Source: Corynebacterium singulare (GTDB taxonomy: Bacteria; Actinomycetota; Actinomycetes; Mycobacteriales; Mycobacteriaceae). From it: DNA of 64,000 nucleotides. The DNA is taken from contig NZ_CP010827.1 in the NCBI RefSeq assembly GCF_000833575.1, positions 1,971,993-2,035,992 on the forward strand, written 5' to 3'. This document shows positions 37,076 through 43,607 of the stretch, piece by piece (within the stretch, counting starts at the first letter, position 1; each line of letters begins with the position of its first letter). The position numbers were made by a program, and so were the translations under genes. The notes beneath the pieces were generated by a model. That model saw nothing but the letters and a program-made list of their open reading frames with translations. It made no database searches and was not told the origin of the DNA.

Positions 37076-37081
37076 CACATG

Positions 37082-37105
37082 GTGCGGCCTGAGGGGATCG
37101 AACCC
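37082..37105 (-). other. Left attachment repeat (attL), tRNA-Val 3' fragment
   Basis: A 24-base exact copy of the tRNA-Val 3' acceptor and T-arm sequence: GTGCGGCC followed by TGAGGGGATC and GAACCC on the plus strand. Flanking bases differ immediately on both sides from the right copy, marking the crossover core. The rest of a tRNA is absent here. Confidence 0.9.
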
Positions 37106-37231
37106 GTGGTTTATCCCTGTTGGTAAACGCACTGTTTAGCGGTGTTTTTAGCGCTCCTGCACTGGGTAGAAACTCTACCAAACCCTGCGCGTGCAACAAA
37201 CGTGCAATAACTCGAATAAGGAGCGCCTGTA

Positions 37232-37471
37232 ATGGATACAGCGACGAAGATGGACGGGCTAAGTATCCCGTTCTTAGTGAGCGTGAACACCGTGGAAGGA
37301 CGGCTACAGCTATCGCATGATGCTGTGCTGAAAGACTGGCACCCGTTGGTGTCCCCGGTGCTGGAATACGCCCGGCGCGCCGGGCTGTGCGTGCTGCACG
37401 ATGACGAAAGCGATAACGACTATTTCGTTTCTGGCCGTGAGCGTGAGAGGTGGTTTATCCCCGGTGTTTAA
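37232..37471 (+). CDS. Small element-encoded protein (79 aa)
   Basis: First gene inside the integrative element. The ATG at 37232 follows AAGGAG 8 bases upstream. The 79-residue protein contains VSPVLEYARRAGLCVLHDDESDNDYFVSGRER (start VSPVLEYARRAG), suggesting an alpha/beta single domain with acidic loop. No family recognised. It overlaps the next small ORF by 8 bases (GTG start), implying coupled translation. Confidence 0.6.
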   Translation: MDTATKMDGLSIPFLVSVNTVEGRLQLSHDAVLKDWHPLVSPVLEYARRAGLCVLHDDESDNDYFVSGRERERWFIPGV

Positions 37472-37634
37472 CTACAAACTCGAAACGCTAGCCAACGGTG
37501 TTCGTCTTACCTACGAATTGCCGTATCCAAAGCATGTACCAGCGTCTGTAACCGAATGGATAGCTAGCCAAGATATGACGCGGATTAGTACCAGCGTTTC
37601 CGGAACTACAGCGACACAGGTCTACGTAGCCTAG
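37464..37634 (+). CDS. Small element-encoded protein (56 aa)
   Basis: A 56-residue protein, MFNYKLETLANGVRLTY at the start, read from GTG 37464 overlapping the previous stop. Earlier in-frame starts would be embedded in the upstream gene. It has a beta-rich look with TRISTSVSGTTATQVYVA at the end. A strong terminator follows 8 bases after its stop. Function unknown. Confidence 0.45.
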   Translation: MFNYKLETLANGVRLTYELPYPKHVPASVTEWIASQDMTRISTSVSGTTATQVYVA

Positions 37635-37641
37635 GAACACG

Positions 37642-37677
37642 AACGCCCCGGTCCTTTTTCAAGGTACCGGGGCGTTT
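37642..37677 (+). terminator. Intrinsic terminator inside the element
   Basis: AACGCCCCGGT (37642-37652) pairs with ACCGGGGCGTT (37666-37676) around a 13-base loop, followed by TTCTGG. It ends the two small left genes and stands between them and the minus-strand genes to the right. Confidence 0.8.
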
Positions 37678-37691
37678 CTGGCTTTGTAGAC

Positions 37692-37862
37692 TTATGCGCC
37701 TGCCATAGACGACATAAGAAGGGCCGGGCCTGCTGCGCTGGAACCAACGGCAAGGACAATTGCCGCTAGGCCACCGAAAAAGACGCCAGCGAGAGTTTTG
37801 AGACTCTCCGGATTAAGCATTTCCGGATTATTGATAAGTAGTTCCATTAGGTTAGTGAGCAT
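37692..37862 (-). CDS. Small membrane protein in the element (56 aa)
   Basis: A 56-residue protein starting MLTNLMELLINNPEML with one hydrophobic helix (LAGVFFGGLAAIVLAVG) and a short Ala/Ser/Met tail. AAAGGAATTTAC before the ATG is a good ribosome site. It lies downstream of the serine recombinase on the same strand. Size and single helix recall holin-like, toxin-like or superinfection-exclusion peptides of mobile elements, but no family is recognised. Confidence 0.6.
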   Translation of the reverse strand: MLTNLMELLINNPEMLNPESLKTLAGVFFGGLAAIVLAVGSSAAGPALLMSSMAGA

Positions 37863-37929
37863 GTAAATTCCTTTGCTTTGGAGACAGAGACCTGCTCATA
37901 TTACCCGACACAACCCGCGTACGGTGCAT

Positions 37930-38481
37930 TTAGCTATTCTCCAAAGCACGATAAATGCTAGGACGTGAAACCCCGTAGCGACGGGCGATTTCTGCGATTG
38001 ATACGCCAGCGGCCTTAAGTTCTACAACTTCATTAACCTGTGACGAGGTTAGCGATGGTTTACGACCCTTGTATTTTCCTTTGGCCTTTGCAATGGCGAT
38101 ACCCTCACGTTGGCGTTCTTTGATTAGTGAGCGCTCGAATTCCGCTACTGCACCAAGCATGTTGAGCAAAAGATTATTCATAGCAGAGTCCTCGCCAGTA
38201 AAGACGAGATTTTCTTTCACGAACCGGACGGCAACGCCTTTGGTGTTTAGTTCTTCCACTATCCCGCGCAGGTCAACGATGTTGCGGGCGAGTCTGTCCA
38301 TAGAGTGCACTACGAACACGTCCCCCTTGCGGGCGTAGCGGATGGCAGCACTAAGCTGCGGGCGGTTTGCGTCTTTGCCGCTGGCCTTGTCCGTAAACAT
38401 TTCGTCTACGTCTACGTCTGATAACTGGCGTTCTTCGTTCTGGCCGTAAGAACTAACGCGCTGGTATCCGATTATTGACAT
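37930..38481 (-). CDS. Serine recombinase (resolvase/invertase family)
   Basis: A 183-residue small serine recombinase. The catalytic serine is Ser10 in GYQRVSSYGQN; the arginine-rich active-site region is VVHSMDRLARN, and the helix MLGAVAEFERSLIKERQREGI is the dimer/regulatory helix (start MLGAVAEFERS). The C-terminal HTH reads VSIAEIARRYGVSRPSIYRAL, typical of Tn3-resolvase/Hin-type proteins. In the element it may resolve dimers or invert a segment; no inverted target pair was found. The start ATG 38481 precedes a region with GTGTAC/GTACAC repeats that may be its site. Confidence 0.92.
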   Translation of the reverse strand: MSIIGYQRVSSYGQNEERQLSDVDVDEMFTDKASGKDANRPQLSAAIRYARKGDVFVVHSMDRLARNIVDLRGIVEELNTKGVAVRFVKENLVFTGEDSAMNNLLLNMLGAVAEFERSLIKERQREGIAIAKAKGKYKGRKPSLTSSQVNEVVELKAAGVSIAEIARRYGVSRPSIYRALENS

Positions 38482-38956
38482 TGTGCCTGTGTCCTTTTGT
38501 GAGAGTGTACCGGGGTGTACGTTGGAGTCTATAACCCGGCGTACACAGTGTCAATAAATGGGGATTGGCACCCTATCGTACAGGGGATACGTGCACCGCC
38601 CCCGGTGTCCGCAGGGGTATAGCCTATCGGACACCCTCGCAGGGACTACCGCACACACTGGGTGTGGATTGGGCAGGCTTTGCCGCAAGTTTGTGGCTGA
38701 GTTGGGATTGCAACACCTAGGCTTGCACTTTGGCACGGACAACAACGACAAGGAGCCGCCACACCGCTAGCGTCCCCCGCTAACGGCACAGCCCCCTTGT
38801 GCGGTTTACGAAGCTGCGGGCCTCTCTCGCACTTCAAGCAGGTGCCCGATAGGGGCAGGGGCTATGCCCCCGCCCCCGCATAGCCGACCGAATCGTATAG
38901 CGCCCGCACGCCCGTGCCGGGGTTGCGAAGTCGATGAATTTAATTCGTCAACAAAC

Positions 38957-38986
38957 TTGACAGCGGCGTGTGCCATAGGGCATACT
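38957..38986 (+). promoter_or_regulatory. Candidate sigma-70 promoter for the HNH/ATPase genes
   Basis: TTGACA at 38957-38962 and CATACT at 38981-38986 with an 18-base spacer, in the right position to drive the rightward genes of the element. An ORF-like 24-codon leader starts 16 bases after the -10. Confidence 0.5.
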
Positions 38987-39001
38987 GAGGGGTGCTCAGA
39001 A

Positions 39002-39076
39002 ATGCCTAAACCCCCGGCAAGCTACTACTTGACGGGTTGGTCTTTTTTAGTTCTGAGTTTGGTCTGTTCACCCTGA
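39002..39076 (+). CDS. Possible leader peptide ORF (24 aa)
   Basis: ATG at 39002 with GAGGGGTG about 8 bases upstream opens a 24-codon frame (MPKPPASYYLTGWSF at the start, ending VCSP). It lies just after the candidate promoter and 54 bases before the HNH gene. It could be a leader peptide that governs the downstream gene; chance is not excluded. Confidence 0.25.
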   Translation: MPKPPASYYLTGWSFLVLSLVCSP

Positions 39077-39130
39077 GGGCGTTGGTAGCAACCTTAGTCG
39101 ATGCACTGAGTTTGCGCAAGCGCCTCCGCT

Positions 39131-39844
39131 TTGAGAGAGGAAGATTTAAAGATTTCGAGATTTATTGCTACGCCAGAATTCCGTGCACGCCGGACGGAGT
39201 TGGTAGAAATTGGACTACGCCAGTGCACACGCTGTGGTGAGATAAAGCCCCTTGAATCCGGCTTTGATAACGACCGCACCGGAGCCGACGGCAAAGCTGG
39301 CCGGTGCAAGGACTGCCGCAACGCCAGTGCCCGTGAGCGTCACAACCGCAACGACGGACTGCAAGGCGCATTGGATAACGGTTTCAAGCGTGCCACGAGG
39401 GCAGGCAGACGCCGCAGGAAGATCACTGTCGAGCATCTTCTACATACGTGGGAGCGCAACGGTATTGACCCGTGGAAGTGTTATTACACCGGCGTTGCTT
39501 TAACCCGCGAACCTGGCCTACCGAACACGCGTCAGCTTGACCATATTGAAGCTTTGGCGATTAAGGGCAGCGCTGGCCACACAGCCGGAAATATCGTGCC
39601 TGCAGCCGCTTCGTACAACGGGTATAAGCACGACCACCGCGCGGTAACGCGGTATCTCAACGCACCGGAGCACCTGGCCCCGATTGCCTCCTACGCCGGT
39701 CTAGGCGATGGCATGGCCGGTGTTGACGATTCCGGCACACCCCTTGTCCCGGCGCGTGTTGAGTTCGCCAACACGGAGGATGACGCGGTTACGCCGCCGC
39801 AGATGGGCTACTGCCAGTGGCTTAAGACGTTCGCCATGGCCTAA
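39131..39844 (+). CDS. HNH-type endonuclease with zinc ribbon
   Basis: A 237-residue protein. An N-terminal zinc ribbon reads CTRCGEIKPL and CKDCRNASAR (four Cys). The HNH-like core follows with LDHIEALAIKGSAGHTAGNIVPAAASYN, where the catalytic His (DHIE) and the trailing N and H positions fit a bba-metal nuclease (start LDHIEALA). It resembles phage and mobile-element HNH nucleases. The first in-frame start, TTG at 39131, has no ribosome site, so the true start is uncertain; no ATG lies near the N-terminus. It may nick DNA for replication or mobility. Confidence 0.78.
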   Translation: MREEDLKISRFIATPEFRARRTELVEIGLRQCTRCGEIKPLESGFDNDRTGADGKAGRCKDCRNASARERHNRNDGLQGALDNGFKRATRAGRRRRKITVEHLLHTWERNGIDPWKCYYTGVALTREPGLPNTRQLDHIEALAIKGSAGHTAGNIVPAAASYNGYKHDHRAVTRYLNAPEHLAPIASYAGLGDGMAGVDDSGTPLVPARVEFANTEDDAVTPPQMGYCQWLKTFAMA

Positions 39845-39927
39845 GCCTTGCTTTGACTGTCCCGGTGTGGATGCCCTGCACCGGGCCTTAGGCATGGGCA
39901 ACTAGTTTTCGATGTAAAGGAGGATTA

Positions 39928-40950
39928 TTGAATAACACCGGATATACAGATGCCGAAATAGAAGCGATGGTAGATGAATATTTTTCTTCACTGCTACCGG
40001 AACGTTCCGCACAGGATTGGTTGGATTTATTCGACAACGACCTAGATGAATGGATTTACCCCGGTATCCTTTGCGATTCCTACACCATGTTCGTTGGCGC
40101 ACCGAAGTCTGGTAAGTCTCAGACCGCTGTAGAGGTAGCGGCAGCTATCACACGCGGCAGGCCGTTTCTTGGCGTGGATTCAACGCGCGGTAACGCGCCG
40201 GGCAACGTTTTATTTATCACCACGGAGTCCAATGGCCCGAAGGAGAATCTAGGCCGTCTCATAGCCGCAGACGCTGACATTAATCGCGTATGGATTGACC
40301 AAGCCGCCGCGAGCGGTACAGTGCCTGAGGCTTCATACACAGCCGCAGAGGCTGGCAACCTGTCTCTAGTCGTTGTTGACCACATTCCTGGCCTATGCGC
40401 CAGCAGAGGCGTGGACACTAATTCATTAGACGCGGTTGGGGTTATTTTATCCGTGGCTAGCAGGTTCAACTCTGCGAACGTCCCTGTGCTGTTTGTGCAT
40501 CACGCTAACAAAGGCTACAGCGGTGACCCCGTAGGGGCTGCGAGCGGGCATAGTTCTATCGCTGGCCTTATGCGTCATCTTGTTGGCTTCAAAATGGCGG
40601 GTAACAAAGCGTTCACTACGCTGCGGTTTAACGGCAATATCACCGGTGGCTTTGATGACCCCGTGAAGGTGTCCTTAGGCCGCAACGGACGGTTAAGCTT
40701 GGTTAATTCGCAGCAACCGAAGGCAGCGACTGGCACAGACGCGGCAGAGGCTGTTATGGCTGAGATTGCTAAATCAATCCCCGGCCCCACCACGAAAAAG
40801 GCGGTGTATGAAGCGGTGGCGTATGAGTTAACCAAGCGCGGCTTCACGAACAATCGCGGTAGTTCCTACAGTGTTGAGTCGATTAAGAAGAAACTGAACG
40901 GTATGGGCACTCTGGTATGGGATGCGAAGGAGGGATTTGCACAGTCTTAG
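39928..40950 (+). CDS. RepA-like AAA ATPase (helicase-type P-loop)
   Basis: A 340-residue ATPase with Walker A GAPKSGKSQTAV near residue 55, a helicase-like ITTESNGPKENL, Walker B LVVVDHIPGL and the sensor region VPVLFVHHANKG. This is the AAA_25/RepA (RecA-like hexameric helicase) fold found in plasmid RepA and in phage satellites. A C-terminal winged-helix-like region (AYELTKRGFTNNRGSSYSVESIKKKL) may bind the origin. The start is TTG at 39928, 6 bases after AAAGGAGG. It sits 83 bases after the HNH gene in the same direction. It probably replicates the excised element. Confidence 0.85.
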   Translation: MNNTGYTDAEIEAMVDEYFSSLLPERSAQDWLDLFDNDLDEWIYPGILCDSYTMFVGAPKSGKSQTAVEVAAAITRGRPFLGVDSTRGNAPGNVLFITTESNGPKENLGRLIAADADINRVWIDQAAASGTVPEASYTAAEAGNLSLVVVDHIPGLCASRGVDTNSLDAVGVILSVASRFNSANVPVLFVHHANKGYSGDPVGAASGHSSIAGLMRHLVGFKMAGNKAFTTLRFNGNITGGFDDPVKVSLGRNGRLSLVNSQQPKAATGTDAAEAVMAEIAKSIPGPTTKKAVYEAVAYELTKRGFTNNRGSSYSVESIKKKLNGMGTLVWDAKEGFAQS

Positions 40951-41038
40951 GTTTTCCCGTTTTCTACGTTTATGCAGGTCACAGCGTTACTGTGCGGGAA
41001 ACTGTTTTCCCGTCGGTTTACGTTTCCGCAGGTCACAG
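40951..41038 (+). repeat. Two imperfect 34-35-bp direct repeats after the ATPase gene
   Basis: GTTTTCCCGT at 40951 and again at 41004, each continuing into TACGTTT and GCAGGTCACAG, form two imperfect direct repeats whose starts lie 53 bases apart, immediately after the RepA-like gene stop. The position and direct orientation recall iterons at a replication origin. Confidence 0.6.
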
Positions 41039-41156
41039 GCGTGGGATTCGGGAAATCGGGCTCCTTATACACTCACTGTCGTTCGTTTATCCTCTAAGCG
41101 ACAAACCTGTTTGGCGCTGCGCTTTCTTCGGAGAGTGAGTATTATCGACCGGCTTA

Positions 41157-41530
41157 GGCGGTCGTTGGTACGAACGATGACCGCCGGAGGGGAGCAGGCT
41201 AGGGGCTGCTCCACGAAGGACTCTAAGAACCAAGGGAGTGGCATAAGGGCTTATGCCGCTACCGTAGGCGTTATACCGACCAGTGGGAGCGGAGTTATCC
41301 CGCTCCTAAGGGGACGTAGGTTACCCACCTGAGCAGGTTCAGCACCTGCGAAGGGGGCGGTGTGGTTGTGGACTAGGTAGTAGCGGGTAGCTGCTGCCTA
41401 GGGCACGAAGGACTAATAATGTTCCGAAGGGGAAAGCAATAGCGCTTTCCCACGAAGGAAGTTGATAGACCTGAGCATGAACCTGCGAAGGGCTACGCAC
41501 TGTCCTGTGCAATGAGCCTAAGCCTCATTG
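41157..41530 (+). ncRNA. Candidate structured RNA: row of hairpins with CGAAGG motifs
   Basis: Hairpins in order: GGCGGTC/GACCGCC (41157-41185), GGAGCAG/CTGCTCC (41191-41212), AGTGGCATAA/TTATGCCGCT (41237-41260), GGAGCGG/CCGCTCC (41286-41306), GCAGGT/ACCTGC (41333-41349), a 12-bp stem CTAGGTAGTAGC/GCTGCTGCCTAG with GU pairs (41373-41401), GGGAAAGC/GCTTTCCC (41430-41451) and CAATGAG/CTCATTG (41510-41530). CGAAGG occurs at 41214, 41349, 41406, 41425, 41453 and 41486, four times directly after a stem. No ORF spans it. I match it to no known RNA family. The strand is inferred from the repeat reading; a replication-origin DNA role is an alternative. Confidence 0.5.
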
Positions 41531-41539
41531 CCCTAACTG

Positions 41540-42676
41540 CTAATCGTCAAGGTCTACCCGGCGCATAAGCTCTACTGGCCGGGCCTCCCTTGACTTCATG
41601 TACACGTTAACAATGGTTGATACGTCTTCCTGACCTAGGATACGGCCTATCTCCCTAGGGGTAGCGCCTGCCTCTGCAAGGCGCGTGATGATGAAGTTAC
41701 GGCCGTAGTGCGGCGTGATGGATTTATCAATCCCGGCGCGTTGCTTAGCCCGGTTGAACACGCTGCGGTACGAAGTATCAAAGACCACCGCACCAGCTTC
41801 GGTAAGCGTTGCGTACTCCTCCGGATACGTGGCAAAGGTTTTTAGGTGCCTAATCACCACCGGAACGAACTCACGAAGCAAAGGCACCGTGCGGTATCCG
41901 GCGTTCGTCTTAGGAGGATGAAACGCCATCTTTACACCACCGTTGCCGTTGGGAACTCTGACTAGGTTTCCTTCAACCCGAACACTGGCACCGTTGGTGT
42001 CGAATTCAAAGTGTTTGTTCTTCACGGCTAATGCTTCGCCTATCCGAAGTCCATGGAAGAGACACAACACGGTTATGAGGCGGTAGCGCTCTGGCACGTT
42101 GTCCAGAATGGCCCTTAGCTCCGCTGTGGTTGGAAGTTCTTTAGCCTTTGGTTTAGCCCGTGTCCTGGCCGCGTTAATCGCCACCGGGTTCGTAGGCAGA
42201 TAACCGTATTCCACCGCCAGCGCTATCGCAGCCCTTAGCTTGTGATACGCCCTAGCATTGCGGTGGTTCGATGCCGGGAACGTTTGTACGGTCTCCTGCC
42301 ACCACGCCGCGACGGCCACCGGCGTGAGCTTATCCACCGGAATAGCGCACAGCGTTTCATTTCCCAACACCCGTGCTGTTACGAATTCTTCGTACGCCTT
42401 GTACGTTGAATCCCGCACCTGTGGTTTGGTCAACGCCAGCCAGTGCCTCACCATCTCCCCTACCGTAGGAATTTTGGTCTGCGCTTTCTTCACCACCGGT
42501 GGTTGCCATGCGCCTAGGTCAATCTCCTTGCGCACCGCAGCCAACCACGCCAGTGCGTCTAGCCGGTCTCTGAACGTGTGCGGTGCTTTATAGCGTTGTT
42601 TATCCGGCCCTTGGTAGGACGCTTGCCAGCGTCCGCTTGGTAGTTCGCGCGTAGCACCCCATGAATTCCGTGCCAT
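41540..42676 (-). CDS. int: Tyrosine integrase of the element
   Basis: A 378-residue phage-type integrase. An AP2-like N-terminal arm-binding region (GRWQASYQGPDKQRYKAPHTF) precedes a SAM-like core-binding domain (VGEMVRHWLALTKPQVRDSTYKAY). The catalytic domain carries FHGLRIGEAL (Arg), PHYGRNFIITRLAEAG (His-x-x-Arg) and VNVYMKSREA (Tyr nucleophile). It lies 147 bases from the right attachment site, as expected for site-specific insertion into tRNA-Val. The ATG at 42676 is used; longer in-frame starts (42703, 42790) lack a ribosome site. No excisionase gene is recognisable. Confidence 0.92.
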   Translation of the reverse strand: MARNSWGATRELPSGRWQASYQGPDKQRYKAPHTFRDRLDALAWLAAVRKEIDLGAWQPPVVKKAQTKIPTVGEMVRHWLALTKPQVRDSTYKAYEEFVTARVLGNETLCAIPVDKLTPVAVAAWWQETVQTFPASNHRNARAYHKLRAAIALAVEYGYLPTNPVAINAARTRAKPKAKELPTTAELRAILDNVPERYRLITVLCLFHGLRIGEALAVKNKHFEFDTNGASVRVEGNLVRVPNGNGGVKMAFHPPKTNAGYRTVPLLREFVPVVIRHLKTFATYPEEYATLTEAGAVVFDTSYRSVFNRAKQRAGIDKSITPHYGRNFIITRLAEAGATPREIGRILGQEDVSTIVNVYMKSREARPVELMRRVDLDD

Positions 42677-42822
42677 AATCGTGCAACATCTCCCCCGAAA
42701 CATGTACGCGGGCGGAGTACACGTGTCGGTAGTTGGGTTATACTGAAATCGCCCTGTGCAGGGGATACGGTGGAAACACAAAGAGGCCAAACCCCCGAAA
42801 AGGGGGCCTGACCTGCTGTTTT

Positions 42823-42846
42823 GTGCGGCCTGAGGGGATCGAACCC
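42823..42846 (-). other. Right attachment repeat (attR) inside tRNA-Val
   Basis: The second copy of the exact 24-base repeat, from just beyond the discriminator base through the acceptor 3' strand and T-arm of tRNA-Val. Because the complete tRNA is on this side, the gene stays functional after insertion. Confidence 0.9.
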
Positions 42847-42896
42847 CCGACCTACTGGGTGTAAACCAGTTGCTCTTCCAGCTGAGCTAAAGCCGC
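42824..42896 (-). tRNA. tRNA-Val (anticodon TAC)
   Basis: A complete 73-base cloverleaf on the minus strand: acceptor GCGGCTT with AGGCCGC, D-arm AGCTCAGCTGGAAGAGC, anticodon stem ACTGG/CCAGT with loop TTTACAC (anticodon TAC), T-arm with GGTTCGATCC, discriminator A. CCA is not encoded. The 3' half is the insertion site of the integrative element. Confidence 0.96.
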
Positions 42897-42997
42897 AGTG
42901 CGCTTGGTGCGCTCGCACAAGATTAGCTTACGGGCACCCGCAGTAACAAATCAGGGCCTCCCCCGACACCGAGAATGCCCGCTGAGCAGTGAAAAGT

Positions 42998-43435
42998 TTA
43001 AGGCTTCTTGGTGTAGCCGCGCGCCACGAGGCAAGAACCCTGCCACTCACCAAGGCGCTCAGCCTTGGTCTGCACCAGACCTGCCAGCTGTGCGGATTCG
43101 GAGATCTCACCCGGTTCAAGGTTGCCCGGCTTGCCGGCACCCGGGGTGAGCAGCCAGATTCGGCCAGAATCACCGAGCGGACGGGTGGCGTCCACGAGGC
43201 CATCGACCAAGTCGCCATCCTCAGCGCGCCACCACAGCAGCACGACATCACACAGCTCGTCGGTCTCCTCGTCGAGGAAGTCTTCTCCCAGCACGTCTTC
43301 AATGGACTCGGAAATCGTGGAATCGCAGTCCTCGTCCCATCCGAGTTCGAGGGCGATCTGCCCCTCCTCGATACCGAGCTTGGCCGCAGATCCGGTCACG
43401 TGTTGAGTTCCTTCCGATGGAGTCGTCGTTGTCAT
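42998..43435 (-). CDS. DUF3052-family protein
   Basis: A 145-residue soluble acidic protein, MTTTTPSEGTQHVTGSAAKLG at the start, with LELGWDEDCDSTISESIEDVLG (start LELGWDEDCD) and VVLLWWRAEDGDLVDGLVDA in the middle. These fit DUF3052, found next to aceE in mycobacteria (Rv2239c) and corynebacteria. The GRIWLLTPGAGKPG loop is conserved in the family. Function is unknown. Divergent from aceE, with which it shares the 172-base intergenic region. Confidence 0.85.
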   Translation of the reverse strand: MTTTTPSEGTQHVTGSAAKLGIEEGQIALELGWDEDCDSTISESIEDVLGEDFLDEETDELCDVVLLWWRAEDGDLVDGLVDATRPLGDSGRIWLLTPGAGKPGNLEPGEISESAQLAGLVQTKAERLGEWQGSCLVARGYTKKP

Positions 43436-43607
43436 GCAGAGTATTTTAACGTCTGCCGTGCACATTTTCGCGCTGAACCACCCCTATTCCTCCCCAGAAG
43501 TGGACATTTTCCCCCGTAAAAGCACCACAAGGGACCTCGACGTGTCTCCCTAGTGAGAGACGCGTATCCTTGTGACAGATCTTTGTACCCCGAACCAGGA
43601 GGATTCA

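Larger units (their letters stand above)
38482..39130. other. Noncoding stretch with inverted repeats, between recombinase and HNH gene
   Basis: No convincing protein gene of ordinary length in this 649-base interval. It holds GTGTAC/GTACAC inverted motifs (38506-38546 region) just ahead of the recombinase, an 8-bp inverted repeat GGTGTCCG (38604-38611) with CGGACACC (38628-38635), and a GC-rich hairpin GGGGCAGGGGC (38852-38862) with GCCCCCGCCCC (38866-38876). A sigma-70-like promoter with TTGACA and CATACT follows. The layout suggests recombination sites, an origin or regulatory DNA. Confidence 0.5.
37082..42846. mobile_element. Integrative element in tRNA-Val(TAC), about 5.7 kb
   Basis: Bounded by an exact 24-bp direct repeat of the tRNA-Val 3' end (37082-37105 and 42823-42846), one copy inside the intact tRNA. 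Between them lie a tyrosine integrase next to the tRNA, a serine recombinase, an HNH-type nuclease, a RepA-like ATPase, three small proteins and two unusual noncoding stretches. There are no capsid, tail or conjugation genes, so it cannot package or transfer on its own; it could be a phage satellite, a mini-ICE or a plasmid relic that integrates. Local GC and codon style differ somewhat from the flanks. Confidence 0.88.

Noticed and set aside
38558..38770. A 70-codon frame upstream of the HNH gene
   Set aside because: No ribosome site; its composition follows the GC-rich inverted repeats.
40917..41138. Short frames after the RepA-like gene (about 73 aa)
   Set aside because: They overlap the iteron-like repeats, lack a ribosome site and have atypical composition.
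41157..41530. CsrA/RsmA-type sponge RNA because of repeated GGA next to hairpins
   Set aside because: The GGA motifs lie between stems and not in hairpin loops, and actinobacteria generally lack CsrA.
41157..41530. Group II intron or retroelement RNA
   Set aside because: No domain V signature and no reverse transcriptase in the element.
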